DNA from: an uncultured Bacteroidales bacterium
GTDB taxonomy: Bacteria; Bacteroidota; Bacteroidia; Bacteroidales; FEN-979
Assembly (NCBI GenBank): GCA_903877385.1
Contig: CAIRDP010000031.1
Coordinates: 1 to 62,091, forward strand
Reading direction: 5' to 3'
DNA length: 62,091 nt
A program made the position numbers and the translations under genes. This document shows positions 49,191 to 57,690 of the stretch, piece by piece; positions within the stretch are counted from its first letter, which is position 1; every line of letters begins with the position of its first letter. The notes beneath the pieces are model-generated. The model was not told the DNA's origin and ran no database searches. It worked only from the letters and a program-made list of their open reading frames with translations.

Positions 49191-51089
49191 ATGAGCGATT
49201 CTATTCATCATGAATGCGGTATAGCCCTTGTGAGGCTTCTCAAACCCCTTGAATATTACCTGGCTAAATACGGGACTGCTTTTTACGGCATGAACAAGCT
49301 GCACCTTTTGATGGAAAAGCAGCATAACAGGGGGCAGGACGGAGCCGGTGTTGCCGTTGTCAAATTCGACCTGGAACCAGGGAACCGCTTCATCCACCGT
49401 ATTCGTTCCACAGCGGAATCACCTATTCAGGATATTTTCAATAAGGTCACAAAGAAGCTTAAGGACATCGAGGAAAGGCAGCCGCAGAACCTGCTCGATG
49501 TTGAATGGCTGAAGCAGAATGTGGATTTAATGGGCGAACTTTACATTGGCCATCTTCGTTACGGAACATTCGGCAAGAATTCGACCATGAACCTTCATCC
49601 TTTCGTAAGGGAAAATAACTGGCTTACAAAGAACCTTGTGGTTGCAGGTAATTTTAACCTGACCAACGTGGATGAATTGTTCAATAAGCTGATCGATCTT
49701 GGCCAGTACCCTATTGAAACATCCGACACTGTTACAATTCTGGAAAAGATTGGCCATTTCCTGGACGAGGAAAACGAAGAGCTTTATTGGAAATTCAAAG
49801 GCGAGGGGTTTAAAAAACGGGAGATCACGTTCCAGATAGCCAGGCAGTTGAATGTTCAGAAAATATTAAGGAAATCTGCAAAATACTGGGATGGCGGATA
49901 TGTAATTGCCGGCTTGTTCGGGCATGGGGATGCTTTTGTCATGCGCGATCCTTCGGGAATACGGCCCGCATTTTATTTCAGGAACGATGAGATTGTTGTA
50001 GTTACGTCGGAGAGGCCTGTCATACAAACCGTTCTGAACGTTTCCATTGAAGAGGTGAAAGAACTCAAACCCGGCAATGCCCTGATCATTAAAAAGGACG
50101 GCCGTGTGAGTGAAAAAGAATTCACAAAGCCACTTGAGAAGAGGTCTTGTTCTTTCGAACGGATTTATTTCTCGAGGGGTACCGACAAAGACATATACCA
50201 GGAAAGGAAAAGGCTTGGGAAATTCCTGTCACCGGGAATCCTCAAGGCTATTGATTACGACCTCGAAAACACTGTCTTTTCCTACATCCCTAATACAGCA
50301 ATCGATGCCTATTATGGCCTGATTGAGGAGATAGGGCATTATTGCAACAGGATCAAAGCCGAGCGGATCGTGGCTGGGAAGAACCTGAGCAGGGAAAAGA
50401 TCGAAGAGATACTAAAACTGCAGCCCAGGGCTGAAAAAGTCGCTGTTAAGGATATCAAACTTAGAACTTTTATCACACAGGATTCCCAGCGCGACGACCT
50501 TACGGCCCATGTTTATGATATTACATGGGGAAGCATCAGGCGGGGACTGGACAACCTCGTGGTTCTTGATGATTCAATTGTAAGGGGAACCACCCTGAAG
50601 CAAAGTATAATAAGGATCCTCAGCCGTCTTGGGCCAAAAAAGATTGTAATTGCCTCTTCGGCGCCCCAGATACGCTATCCTGACTGCTACGGTATTGACA
50701 TGGCCAAGATTGCCGATTTCATTGCGTTCAAAGCTGCTGTTGCCCTGCTTAAGGAAACCCGGAAGGAAGGGATCATCAATTCGGTTTATAATAAAGCAAA
50801 GTCCCAGGAAAATTATCAAAAGGAAAAGATAGTCAACTACGTTAAGGAAATTTATGCACCTTTCACACCCGAAAGGATTGCTGCTAAGGTTTCTGAGCTG
50901 GTTACACCGGCCGATTGTGTTCCTAAAGTCGAGATAGTGTACCAGACTATTGAAGACCTTCATAACGCCTGCCCGGGACACACTGGCGACTGGTATTTCA
51001 CTGGAGATTACCCTACCCCCGGGGGTAACAAGGTCGTGAACAAGGCCTTTATCAATTATATAGAAGGACGCAACGTTCGCGCTTACTAG
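49191..51089 (+). CDS. purF: PurF-type amidophosphoribosyltransferase (class II glutamine amidotransferase)
   Basis: A 632-residue protein, longer than the 470-510 residues of classical PurF and matching the long Bacteroidota form. The N-terminal nucleophile is probably the Cys in MSDSIHHECGIALV, after removal of eight residues. The amidotransferase domain continues with KQHNRGQDGAGVAVV, LYIGHLRYGTFG and VAGNFNLTN. The phosphoribosyltransferase domain has the PRPP loop NLVVLDDSIVRGTTLKQSI and ASSAPQIRYPDCYGIDM. It transfers ammonia from glutamine to PRPP, the first step of purine synthesis. As Bacteroidota often carry a second, classical PurF, a specialised role cannot be excluded. Confidence 0.85.
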   Translation: MSDSIHHECGIALVRLLKPLEYYLAKYGTAFYGMNKLHLLMEKQHNRGQDGAGVAVVKFDLEPGNRFIHRIRSTAESPIQDIFNKVTKKLKDIEERQPQNLLDVEWLKQNVDLMGELYIGHLRYGTFGKNSTMNLHPFVRENNWLTKNLVVAGNFNLTNVDELFNKLIDLGQYPIETSDTVTILEKIGHFLDEENEELYWKFKGEGFKKREITFQIARQLNVQKILRKSAKYWDGGYVIAGLFGHGDAFVMRDPSGIRPAFYFRNDEIVVVTSERPVIQTVLNVSIEEVKELKPGNALIIKKDGRVSEKEFTKPLEKRSCSFERIYFSRGTDKDIYQERKRLGKFLSPGILKAIDYDLENTVFSYIPNTAIDAYYGLIEEIGHYCNRIKAERIVAGKNLSREKIEEILKLQPRAEKVAVKDIKLRTFITQDSQRDDLTAHVYDITWGSIRRGLDNLVVLDDSIVRGTTLKQSIIRILSRLGPKKIVIASSAPQIRYPDCYGIDMAKIADFIAFKAAVALLKETRKEGIINSVYNKAKSQENYQKEKIVNYVKEIYAPFTPERIAAKVSELVTPADCVPKVEIVYQTIEDLHNACPGHTGDWYFTGDYPTPGGNKVVNKAFINYIEGRNVRAY

Positions 51090-51117
51090 GAAGCAGCAAA
51101 ACTCTTCACTCAGGATA

Positions 51118-51168
51118 ATTTCGCTATTTCACTCTATTTCGCTACCTCGCTTCTCACTTCTCGCTACC
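51118..51168. repeat. Imperfect 7-8-bp tandem array at the end of the HIT gene
   Basis: Units read ATTTCGCT, ATTTCACTCT, ATTTCGCT, ACCTCGCT, TCTCACT, TCTCGCT. The array fills most of the convergent gap, and its right end encodes the last residues (EGSEK) and stop of the leftward HIT protein gene. Confidence 0.6.
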
Positions 51169-51561
51169 TTCAATAGCTTCAGCAATCTTTTTAGCAATCG
51201 CAGTGAATTCCTCAGCTGTGAATTTAAGTTTGGGCCGGCGGAAATCCATATCATACAGCGTTTTCAACGGGATGAGATGGATATGTGCATGGGGTACTTC
51301 CAGTCCGATCACCGTGATCCCTATCCTCTGGCAGGGCACGACTTTCTCGATTGCTTTACCAACCTTCTTGGCAAAATTCCACAAGCCGGCATGTAACTCA
51401 TCGCCTATATTAAAAATATAATCGACTTCTTTTTTAGGAATTACCAGGGTATGGCCTTCCTGCAAGGGGTTGATGTCGAGAAACGCCAGGTAATTTTCGT
51501 CCTCGATAATTTTATAACAGGGGATCTCCCCATTCACTATACGTGTAAAAATGCTTGCCAT
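51154..51561 (-). CDS. HIT-family nucleotide-binding protein
   Basis: 135 residues from the ATG at 51561. SIFTRIVNGEIPCYKIIED opens the HIT fold, AFLDINPLQEGHTLVIPKK follows, and the histidine triad is VPHAHIHLIP. Members hydrolyse nucleoside phosphoramidates or dinucleotides. The gene starts one base after the greA stop, an arrangement common in Bacteroidota. The frame extends upstream within greA but has no family match there. The C-terminus ends in residues encoded by the short repeat array. Confidence 0.93.
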   Translation of the reverse strand: MASIFTRIVNGEIPCYKIIEDENYLAFLDINPLQEGHTLVIPKKEVDYIFNIGDELHAGLWNFAKKVGKAIEKVVPCQRIGITVIGLEVPHAHIHLIPLKTLYDMDFRRPKLKFTAEEFTAIAKKIAEAIEGSEK

Positions 51562-51562
51562 A

Positions 51563-52048
51563 TTATCCGTTTTGTCTGGAGATCTCAATGATTTCAAAAG
51601 CAATGACTCCTGCAGGGACGGTGATCTCAACTTTTTCGCCCAGTATCTTCCCAAGCAGTCCTTTTGCGATAGGGGAGCTGATCGATAATTTTCCAATTTT
51701 GATATTGGCTTCATTCTCGGGCACCAGGGTATAAGTAACAACAGAACCGTTGCTGGTGTTTTTCAGTTTCACTGTGGAAAAAATAAGGACCTTGGTATTA
51801 TCAAGTTTTTTCTCATCAATCAAACGGGCATTATTGAGTGTTTCCTGCAGCTTGGATATCTTGAATTCGAGCATTGACTGTGCTTCTTTGGCAGCAGCAT
51901 ATTCAGCATTCTCCGAGAGGTCGCCTTTATCCCTTGCTTCTGCAATCTGCCTTGAAATCCCGGGTCTCTCCACCATGACCAGCTGCTGAAGTTCATCTTT
52001 CAGTTTCTGCAGTCCCTCGGGAGTATAGTATTTTATTTCCGTTGCCAT
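51563..52048 (-). CDS. greA: Transcription elongation factor GreA
   Basis: 161 residues from the ATG at 52048 (family about 158). The N-terminal coiled coil reads YTPEGLQKLKDELQQL with ARDKGDLSENAEYAAAKEAQ, whose acidic DLSENAEY tip reaches into RNA polymerase. The C-terminal FKBP-like domain has ISSPIAKGLLGKILGEKVEITVPAG. GreA stimulates transcript cleavage to rescue stalled polymerase. It is the first gene of a greA-HIT pair and lies behind the terminator of the TonB/PorV operon. Confidence 0.95.
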   Translation of the reverse strand: MATEIKYYTPEGLQKLKDELQQLVMVERPGISRQIAEARDKGDLSENAEYAAAKEAQSMLEFKISKLQETLNNARLIDEKKLDNTKVLIFSTVKLKNTSNGSVVTYTLVPENEANIKIGKLSISSPIAKGLLGKILGEKVEITVPAGVIAFEIIEISRQNG

Positions 52049-52076
52049 AATATTCAGATTGAGATCATAATAAGCC

Positions 52077-52097
52077 AAAAGACCCTATTGAAGGGTC
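52077..52097 (-). terminator. Terminator of the TonB receptor/giant protein/PorV operon
   Basis: On the minus strand GACCCT-TCAAT-AGGGTC is a perfect stem followed by TTTT. It lies 42 bases past the PorV-family stop codon and just before greA. Confidence 0.7.
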
Positions 52098-52138
52098 CTT
52101 TGCCAGATAAAGAATTTTAAAAGGGCTGTCCTAAAAGA

Positions 52139-53215
52139 CTAAAAATTAAGTTTTAAGCCTACACAATGATTTCCGGAATAAGGATTACTGCTCACATAGG
52201 AGTAATCGATTGCAATGCCACTATGCTTTTCCTTGTTGAATGGCAAGGAAACAGTAAAGCCTGCACTTGGCCCGGTGAAAATAGTTCCGCGATCAGCAAC
52301 GTTCGAACTGAATATCCCTCCCTGGTAAGTATAACCTGCACGTACCGAGAAGTAATATTTAAGGGCATATTCAAGGCCCAGGGTGAACTGGTCTTTTACA
52401 AAGGAATTGGATGTAAAGTTGCCGGCTAATATAATCTTGTTCAGCTCGTTGATGTTAAAATCGTAGGAGGCGCCAATCCTAAGGGTTGCCGGAAGTTCGT
52501 AAGTGGCCGAACGCTGTTCCACGGTAAAAAGGTCATTATCGTTTCCATGGCTGGGAATGATGCCACGGAAGGAAAGACCATCACCGCGGAATTTCAGGTT
52601 GGAACCGACATTCTTTAGGGCAACGCCAAACTTGATCTGTTGTTTGTCACCGGTTGTATAAAGGACTCCTGCATCGATGCAGACTGCCATAGCGCTTGCA
52701 TCAGCAATGGACTCATTGATAAGTTTAACATTCAAGCCCCCGTAAATGCTGTTTGAAAAAGCTTTGGCATAGGACAGGTTGATATTAAGGTAGGCCGGTT
52801 TAAATGTACCTACACCTCCCTGGGGTGAATTCGTGGTAGTGATGTTGATTTCGCCGAAATTCATCGACATGAATGCAGCGCTTAACACCCCGCCGTTCTT
52901 TCCGATAGCCTGGCTGAAACCAAAGGCCATCACATTCACACCCGAACCTGACAACCAGTTGGTATATGAAAATATGATCTCGGTTCCCTTGGTAAAGGCT
53001 GTCCCGGCAATATTGGTATACATTGCTTCGAGCCCCTGGGTGCATGAGGTTCCGACGGAACCCCAGCCTGAGCTTCTGGCCCAGGGGTTTATCAGTAATT
53101 CCGATGCACCGGCCTGTCCCGAGCGGTCTTTATTACCGGCGGAGGCATGGTAGGTAGGAACCACAACCAAACCGACGAAGAATATTGCAATCAGAAGTCT
53201 GTATATATTTTTCAT
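52139..53215 (-). CDS. PorV/PorQ-family outer-membrane barrel protein
   Basis: 358 residues from the ATG at 53215, with a signal peptide (IAIFFVGLVVVPTYHASA). The mature start has the family pattern GASELLINPWARSSGWGSVGT and AMYTNIAGTAF, followed by alternating barrel strands and a C-terminal aromatic end (NHCVGLKLNF). PorV carries cargo from the T9SS translocon to the attachment complex and PorQ has a related role. This copy is the last gene of an operon with a giant exported protein and a TonB-dependent receptor, so it may serve that cargo specifically rather than being the housekeeping PorV. Confidence 0.85.
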   Translation of the reverse strand: MKNIYRLLIAIFFVGLVVVPTYHASAGNKDRSGQAGASELLINPWARSSGWGSVGTSCTQGLEAMYTNIAGTAFTKGTEIIFSYTNWLSGSGVNVMAFGFSQAIGKNGGVLSAAFMSMNFGEINITTTNSPQGGVGTFKPAYLNINLSYAKAFSNSIYGGLNVKLINESIADASAMAVCIDAGVLYTTGDKQQIKFGVALKNVGSNLKFRGDGLSFRGIIPSHGNDNDLFTVEQRSATYELPATLRIGASYDFNINELNKIILAGNFTSNSFVKDQFTLGLEYALKYYFSVRAGYTYQGGIFSSNVADRGTIFTGPSAGFTVSLPFNKEKHSGIAIDYSYVSSNPYSGNHCVGLKLNF

Positions 53216-53262
53216 AGTCCTGAAATTTTTTGTTGTTATCATCATCTCAAAAATTTAAACCG

Positions 53263-56200
53263 TTATAATGAGTTCAAGTCAACAGGTCGCAATATTCCAA
53301 ACCATCTTAAGGTTCGTTCGCCTAAATTATCTGCTTTGACGTGAATCAGGTAAACTCCGCCGGAAATCGGAATGCCGGCAAAATTCTTGAGATCCCAATC
53401 AATGGAGGTTTTCGAGTCGGTGTTGATTCCCAGGGTAGAGGAGCGAGGTTCCACAATGCTGGATTTATCGACAACAAACTGGCGGATCAGAACGCCGCTG
53501 AGATCGAAAATCGAAACGGTGCATTTTAACGGAAGGTTTACAATCTTGATACGGTTATCCAGCTGGTTATGCTCATAATCGTCATATGCATAGTAAGGAT
53601 TCGGGACGACGTTGATCAGATCCAGATCAGTAGATGCTTTGTCCTGGTTATTTACCGAGGATGCAATTGCATTGGTGTTAAACTGATAAACCGGGTAGTT
53701 CCTGTTAAGTGTGTCTTTGGATCCGCTTGGCAGGGGGGTTGAATAATACCTCTGGTAAGAGCTGTTTACGCGGATTTTAATAGTAACCTGGTTGTCGAGC
53801 CAGGGAACACCGTCAACAGAAAGAGGGATCGTAGTATACAGTGCTGTCCCAAAGATGAGTTTCCTGTAGATATCCAGGTGGCTTTGCAGGGATTTATTAA
53901 ACTGGCCCACGATGAAGGCTCCGGCGTCATAAGCAGGATATGTCAGGGTAAACGGGTCTGTTTTTGTGAGGTGGCCCATGATATAAACGTAGTGCTGACC
54001 TCCGAAAACAGGAGTGCCGGATGGGTTATAGATACGTGAAGTTGGGTTGAAAAGCATATCACTCCCGTTATCGGCACCCAGCCAGGAATTTTCCCCGAAA
54101 ATGATGTTCAGGCGTTCACCGGTTTCAATATTGATTGCATAACCGGGGAACCAGCCCATACCTGTTGAGCTGATATAGTCGGAGTTCTGTTTAGGATCGG
54201 AACTTACAACACCGGCAACTCCATCAATATTCAGGGAAGCAGACTTTCTCATTGTGAAGGCCGGGGCATGGCCCTGGGAAAGTGCCGTATCGGGGCACAA
54301 TTCAATTACAGGGCAACGTGTCCACTTGGATTTATCAGGGGTGAAGACAACGTCAACGCTGGGAATATCCTGCATGGAGGCGTAAGCTTTCTGAGCCAGA
54401 GAATAGGCAGGACCTACTTTGTTCTGGACCTGTTCGGCACCTGCAGCCAGTACGTAAGGAGCCCAGGTTGCACCCGTCGCAGTATAGGTAATGCCATTAA
54501 TTGAATATGGCACTGTGAGGGTTTGCATCTTACCGAGGCTTTTGTTCGGGTCCCAGGGACGCTGTGGATTTGCATCCATGTTATAGTCATTGTACTTCGA
54601 AAGAGAGGTATTTGTTGTATAATACGTTCCGGCCCTGATCCAGTTACGGGGATCCGAAGGAATATCATTGTCGGGAACTCCGCTAAGCCACATCTTTGAG
54701 CTGTCCTGGTAAATGGCAGGAGGTGCCCACAGAAGACCATTGTTGGATGCAACCCCTGAGGAATTCACTGAGTCACCCGGTAAAGGCACCTGGTTGATCG
54801 TGAGGGCAAAGCCAAGATCGATAAAGAGGGATTCATACGGGTAAATGGTGGTTGTATCGGAACGGTAGGTTTTATAAGATGTAAGGTCGATCGCAGTCCA
54901 ATGTCCGAATTTGATGTTTTTATTATAGAACGGGTTGCCTGTGGGGCCTGGAACCATTGAATCAAGTTTTACCATGTATTTCCCGGTAGGAACATTCAAT
55001 GGATCGATGACTTTAACCCCGAGAGGTCCGTAGCCGACTTTATAGGTAGCCCTGTAAGCGATAGGATAATCAGGGCTGCCGTAAGGATTGGTTACAGAAT
55101 CGGAAGGAGGTTTCATCATGATAGAATCAATGGTAGCCTGGGTAAGGTCAAGGATCATGCCACCGTTACCCTGTCCCTGGATGCGTATGATCTCGGGGCC
55201 TTCGCCATAGCTTGAATTGATGACAGTTCCGACAGGGATGTGGGGTATTGCGGTATATTGCTTGATATTGTTACGGCCGCTGAGGTAGGTTTTCTTCTGC
55301 CCGTCGAGAGCCGTAGGATCAGCCTGGTTGTATGTTTTATAATTATTGTAAGCATAAGCAATGGCCATATAGTAATACTGCTTATGATTAATAAAGGTGG
55401 GATCACCCTGTGAAAACAAGTCGGTTGTCAGCACAAAGGAATGGTTGATGCCTGCATCGGCTCCATCCACCATGACCGTCCCCGAGTTACCACCCAGGTT
55501 TGGATCATAAACCCAGTCGACCAGTTTGGCAATTCCGTTCTTGATATCGCACTGTGCGACCTGTCTTGCTTTTGTGGCATCCCCCAGGTCGGCTGCCGAT
55601 ACTGTGGCATCCTTAAGCTGGAAGATCTGGTAGCCTTCAAAATGATACAGGGAGTCATATCTTTTGGTTGCTCCCGGAGGGGTTTGAATAGTGGGGTCAT
55701 ATTCCACGTATTTTTCCTGGTAGTTGCTCCCGGGGTCATTTGTCTTTTTGTTGGAGAGATAAATAATAAGCTCCTGGTTAAGTTCTTCAATAGTGAGGTC
55801 AGGGGCATTGGGTCCGTTCAACACGGCAAAACAGTTGTCGAAAAGGGTCTGGCATTTATCATCTGCCTGTTGCAGCAATGGAATAGATGCGAGGTTATCG
55901 CCCGAAATAGTGCGGGCCCAGGGAATACCAACAGTGATATAGTTGCAGGCGCCCGGGAGGAGTGTAAATTCACCGGCTGACTGCATGAAACGACGGTCGG
56001 ATGGGTTGTTTCCTGCTGTAGCTTCAGTCCAGGTACCGGGTTTATTCGGCTCCAGGCCATGGGTTCCCCAGAGGCAGGGATCAGAATCGCCCGGGAACAT
56101 GAAATCGCAGGCGGGGCCGTAGCCTCCACCCTGGAGGTTCCCGTTTCCACCGTAGATCATCTTGGTGTTGTCCATCCAGATACCTTTAAGATAATTATAG

Positions 56201-57639
56201 TACTGGGGTGCATAGTTGGGGTCTAGCATATAGGATGCTACTCCTGAATTATTATGGTAAACAAAACGACGCATCCCGAAACGTTCATTATCAACAATTC
56301 CATCACCGAAATTCACCCCGTTAATAGCTTCGGCTTTTACCAAAACCTGGCCGCTGTACTCACCATTTGCGCCCCAGGTCATATCTATAACCTGGTTGTC
56401 GTAAGTAACGATATCGCATTTGTTTGGCATGTTTTTGAACGAAGGGCCTTTAATACCGGGACCGTTGAATGAGGGGTTGTCATAACCGTCGGGGTCAAGG
56501 TAAGGACCCTGGAAAAAGTCAACGCCAACTGCAGGAGGGTGAGATCCATAGGCTTCAGTCTGGCCTGTTCCGTCAATAGGTTTCCCGTTATAACAGATTC
56601 CAAGTCCGCGTGCAACATCACATTGAACATAATCGTCCCATGCATAACCCAGGTCGGGGTCAACCCATTGGGAGAAATAGGTTCCTGAAAGAGTGTAAGT
56701 TGAGCGGTTGATGATTTCGTAGGAATAAAAGGTCATATTATTGATTTCGTCATTCGTGGAGAAAGCGAAATATTGTGCACGGATTTCCATCCCGATAGGG
56801 GCTCCCTGGGTTTCGGAGTGGTAATTTCCCTTGTCGTTATATACGCTCCAGAGCGTTTGGTCACCTTTAATTACCTGGTCAACAAGGATACCGGCGGTAT
56901 CAGTGGCTTCACCATTGCGTACATGGGCTCTTCTCTGGCGTTCACCTGCTTTTAACTTGCTCGGGCAAAGATCATTGGCGAGGTCATAGTAAGGATAGTC
57001 ACCACTGGTTGGGTCATAAATACCGTCACCGTTCTGATCGAAGAAAGGTGCTAGGTATAACGACTGGCCTTTGGAAGGTTCAGCATTACCCGGCCAGTTC
57101 TTAATGTCGGTTGGAATCGTATAGTTAGGAAATGAAGTAGGGTCATTGAACCATGCAAGGAATGCGGTGACATCGTCACGGGTCATGGGAAACAACTGGT
57201 CGTATTTGGAGCAAACATCGGCAGTGACAGCTGCAGTACCGTCGATAGTCAGCGGACCGGGCCAGAAGTCATTGTTGGTATGTGCAGTACCCCCGCTCGG
57301 ACCTTGTCCGTATTTGTAAGCTGCAAGCTTAAGGTTGTTGTTCATGTCGATACCACCGATCCATAATGAAAAGGAGAACATCGACGTTTTCTTTGAACCT
57401 TTCGGGATTTCATACTGTGCATTCTCGAGGAACCAGCCATTACCATACGAATAGATCAGTGTCCTTACGTTGTTAATATCGAGAAATTTATAGGCAGATC
57501 CCGGGTTGCATCCGGCTGCTGCTTCTTTCAATCCAGTACCGCTTTTGGGGTGGGTCACTGGCCATTCACGTGCTGTGAGTGCATTGGAAACCAGTAAAAA
57601 GCCAAGTGCAATCACTGAAACTCGGAATATATTTTTCAT
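53263..57639 (-). CDS. Giant exported protein with FlgD/T9SS-like C-terminal domain
   Basis: 1458 residues from the ATG at 57639 (57658-57660 is an alternative ATG). A signal peptide (VSVIALGFLLVSNALTA) is followed by a large region without recognised catalytic motifs. Asp- and Asn-rich stretches resemble calcium loops (DQNGDGIYDPTSGDYPYYD, DDYVQCDVARGLG). The C-terminal 110 residues (LINVVPNPYYAYDDYE, VSIFDLSGVLIRQF, GGVYLIHVKADNLGERTLRW, FGILRPVDLNSL) form an Ig-like domain related to FlgD and T9SS tails but ending differently from the type A tails elsewhere in the window. It lies between the TonB receptor and PorV-family genes and is probably the cargo or partner of both. Confidence 0.85.
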   Translation of the reverse strand: MKNIFRVSVIALGFLLVSNALTAREWPVTHPKSGTGLKEAAAGCNPGSAYKFLDINNVRTLIYSYGNGWFLENAQYEIPKGSKKTSMFSFSLWIGGIDMNNNLKLAAYKYGQGPSGGTAHTNNDFWPGPLTIDGTAAVTADVCSKYDQLFPMTRDDVTAFLAWFNDPTSFPNYTIPTDIKNWPGNAEPSKGQSLYLAPFFDQNGDGIYDPTSGDYPYYDLANDLCPSKLKAGERQRRAHVRNGEATDTAGILVDQVIKGDQTLWSVYNDKGNYHSETQGAPIGMEIRAQYFAFSTNDEINNMTFYSYEIINRSTYTLSGTYFSQWVDPDLGYAWDDYVQCDVARGLGICYNGKPIDGTGQTEAYGSHPPAVGVDFFQGPYLDPDGYDNPSFNGPGIKGPSFKNMPNKCDIVTYDNQVIDMTWGANGEYSGQVLVKAEAINGVNFGDGIVDNERFGMRRFVYHNNSGVASYMLDPNYAPQYYNYLKGIWMDNTKMIYGGNGNLQGGGYGPACDFMFPGDSDPCLWGTHGLEPNKPGTWTEATAGNNPSDRRFMQSAGEFTLLPGACNYITVGIPWARTISGDNLASIPLLQQADDKCQTLFDNCFAVLNGPNAPDLTIEELNQELIIYLSNKKTNDPGSNYQEKYVEYDPTIQTPPGATKRYDSLYHFEGYQIFQLKDATVSAADLGDATKARQVAQCDIKNGIAKLVDWVYDPNLGGNSGTVMVDGADAGINHSFVLTTDLFSQGDPTFINHKQYYYMAIAYAYNNYKTYNQADPTALDGQKKTYLSGRNNIKQYTAIPHIPVGTVINSSYGEGPEIIRIQGQGNGGMILDLTQATIDSIMMKPPSDSVTNPYGSPDYPIAYRATYKVGYGPLGVKVIDPLNVPTGKYMVKLDSMVPGPTGNPFYNKNIKFGHWTAIDLTSYKTYRSDTTTIYPYESLFIDLGFALTINQVPLPGDSVNSSGVASNNGLLWAPPAIYQDSSKMWLSGVPDNDIPSDPRNWIRAGTYYTTNTSLSKYNDYNMDANPQRPWDPNKSLGKMQTLTVPYSINGITYTATGATWAPYVLAAGAEQVQNKVGPAYSLAQKAYASMQDIPSVDVVFTPDKSKWTRCPVIELCPDTALSQGHAPAFTMRKSASLNIDGVAGVVSSDPKQNSDYISSTGMGWFPGYAINIETGERLNIIFGENSWLGADNGSDMLFNPTSRIYNPSGTPVFGGQHYVYIMGHLTKTDPFTLTYPAYDAGAFIVGQFNKSLQSHLDIYRKLIFGTALYTTIPLSVDGVPWLDNQVTIKIRVNSSYQRYYSTPLPSGSKDTLNRNYPVYQFNTNAIASSVNNQDKASTDLDLINVVPNPYYAYDDYEHNQLDNRIKIVNLPLKCTVSIFDLSGVLIRQFVVDKSSIVEPRSSTLGINTDSKTSIDWDLKNFAGIPISGGVYLIHVKADNLGERTLRWFGILRPVDLNSL

Positions 57640-57690
57640 AGTAAAATTATTTGTTTTCATACGTCAATCTTTAACCTGTTATTACCTGCC

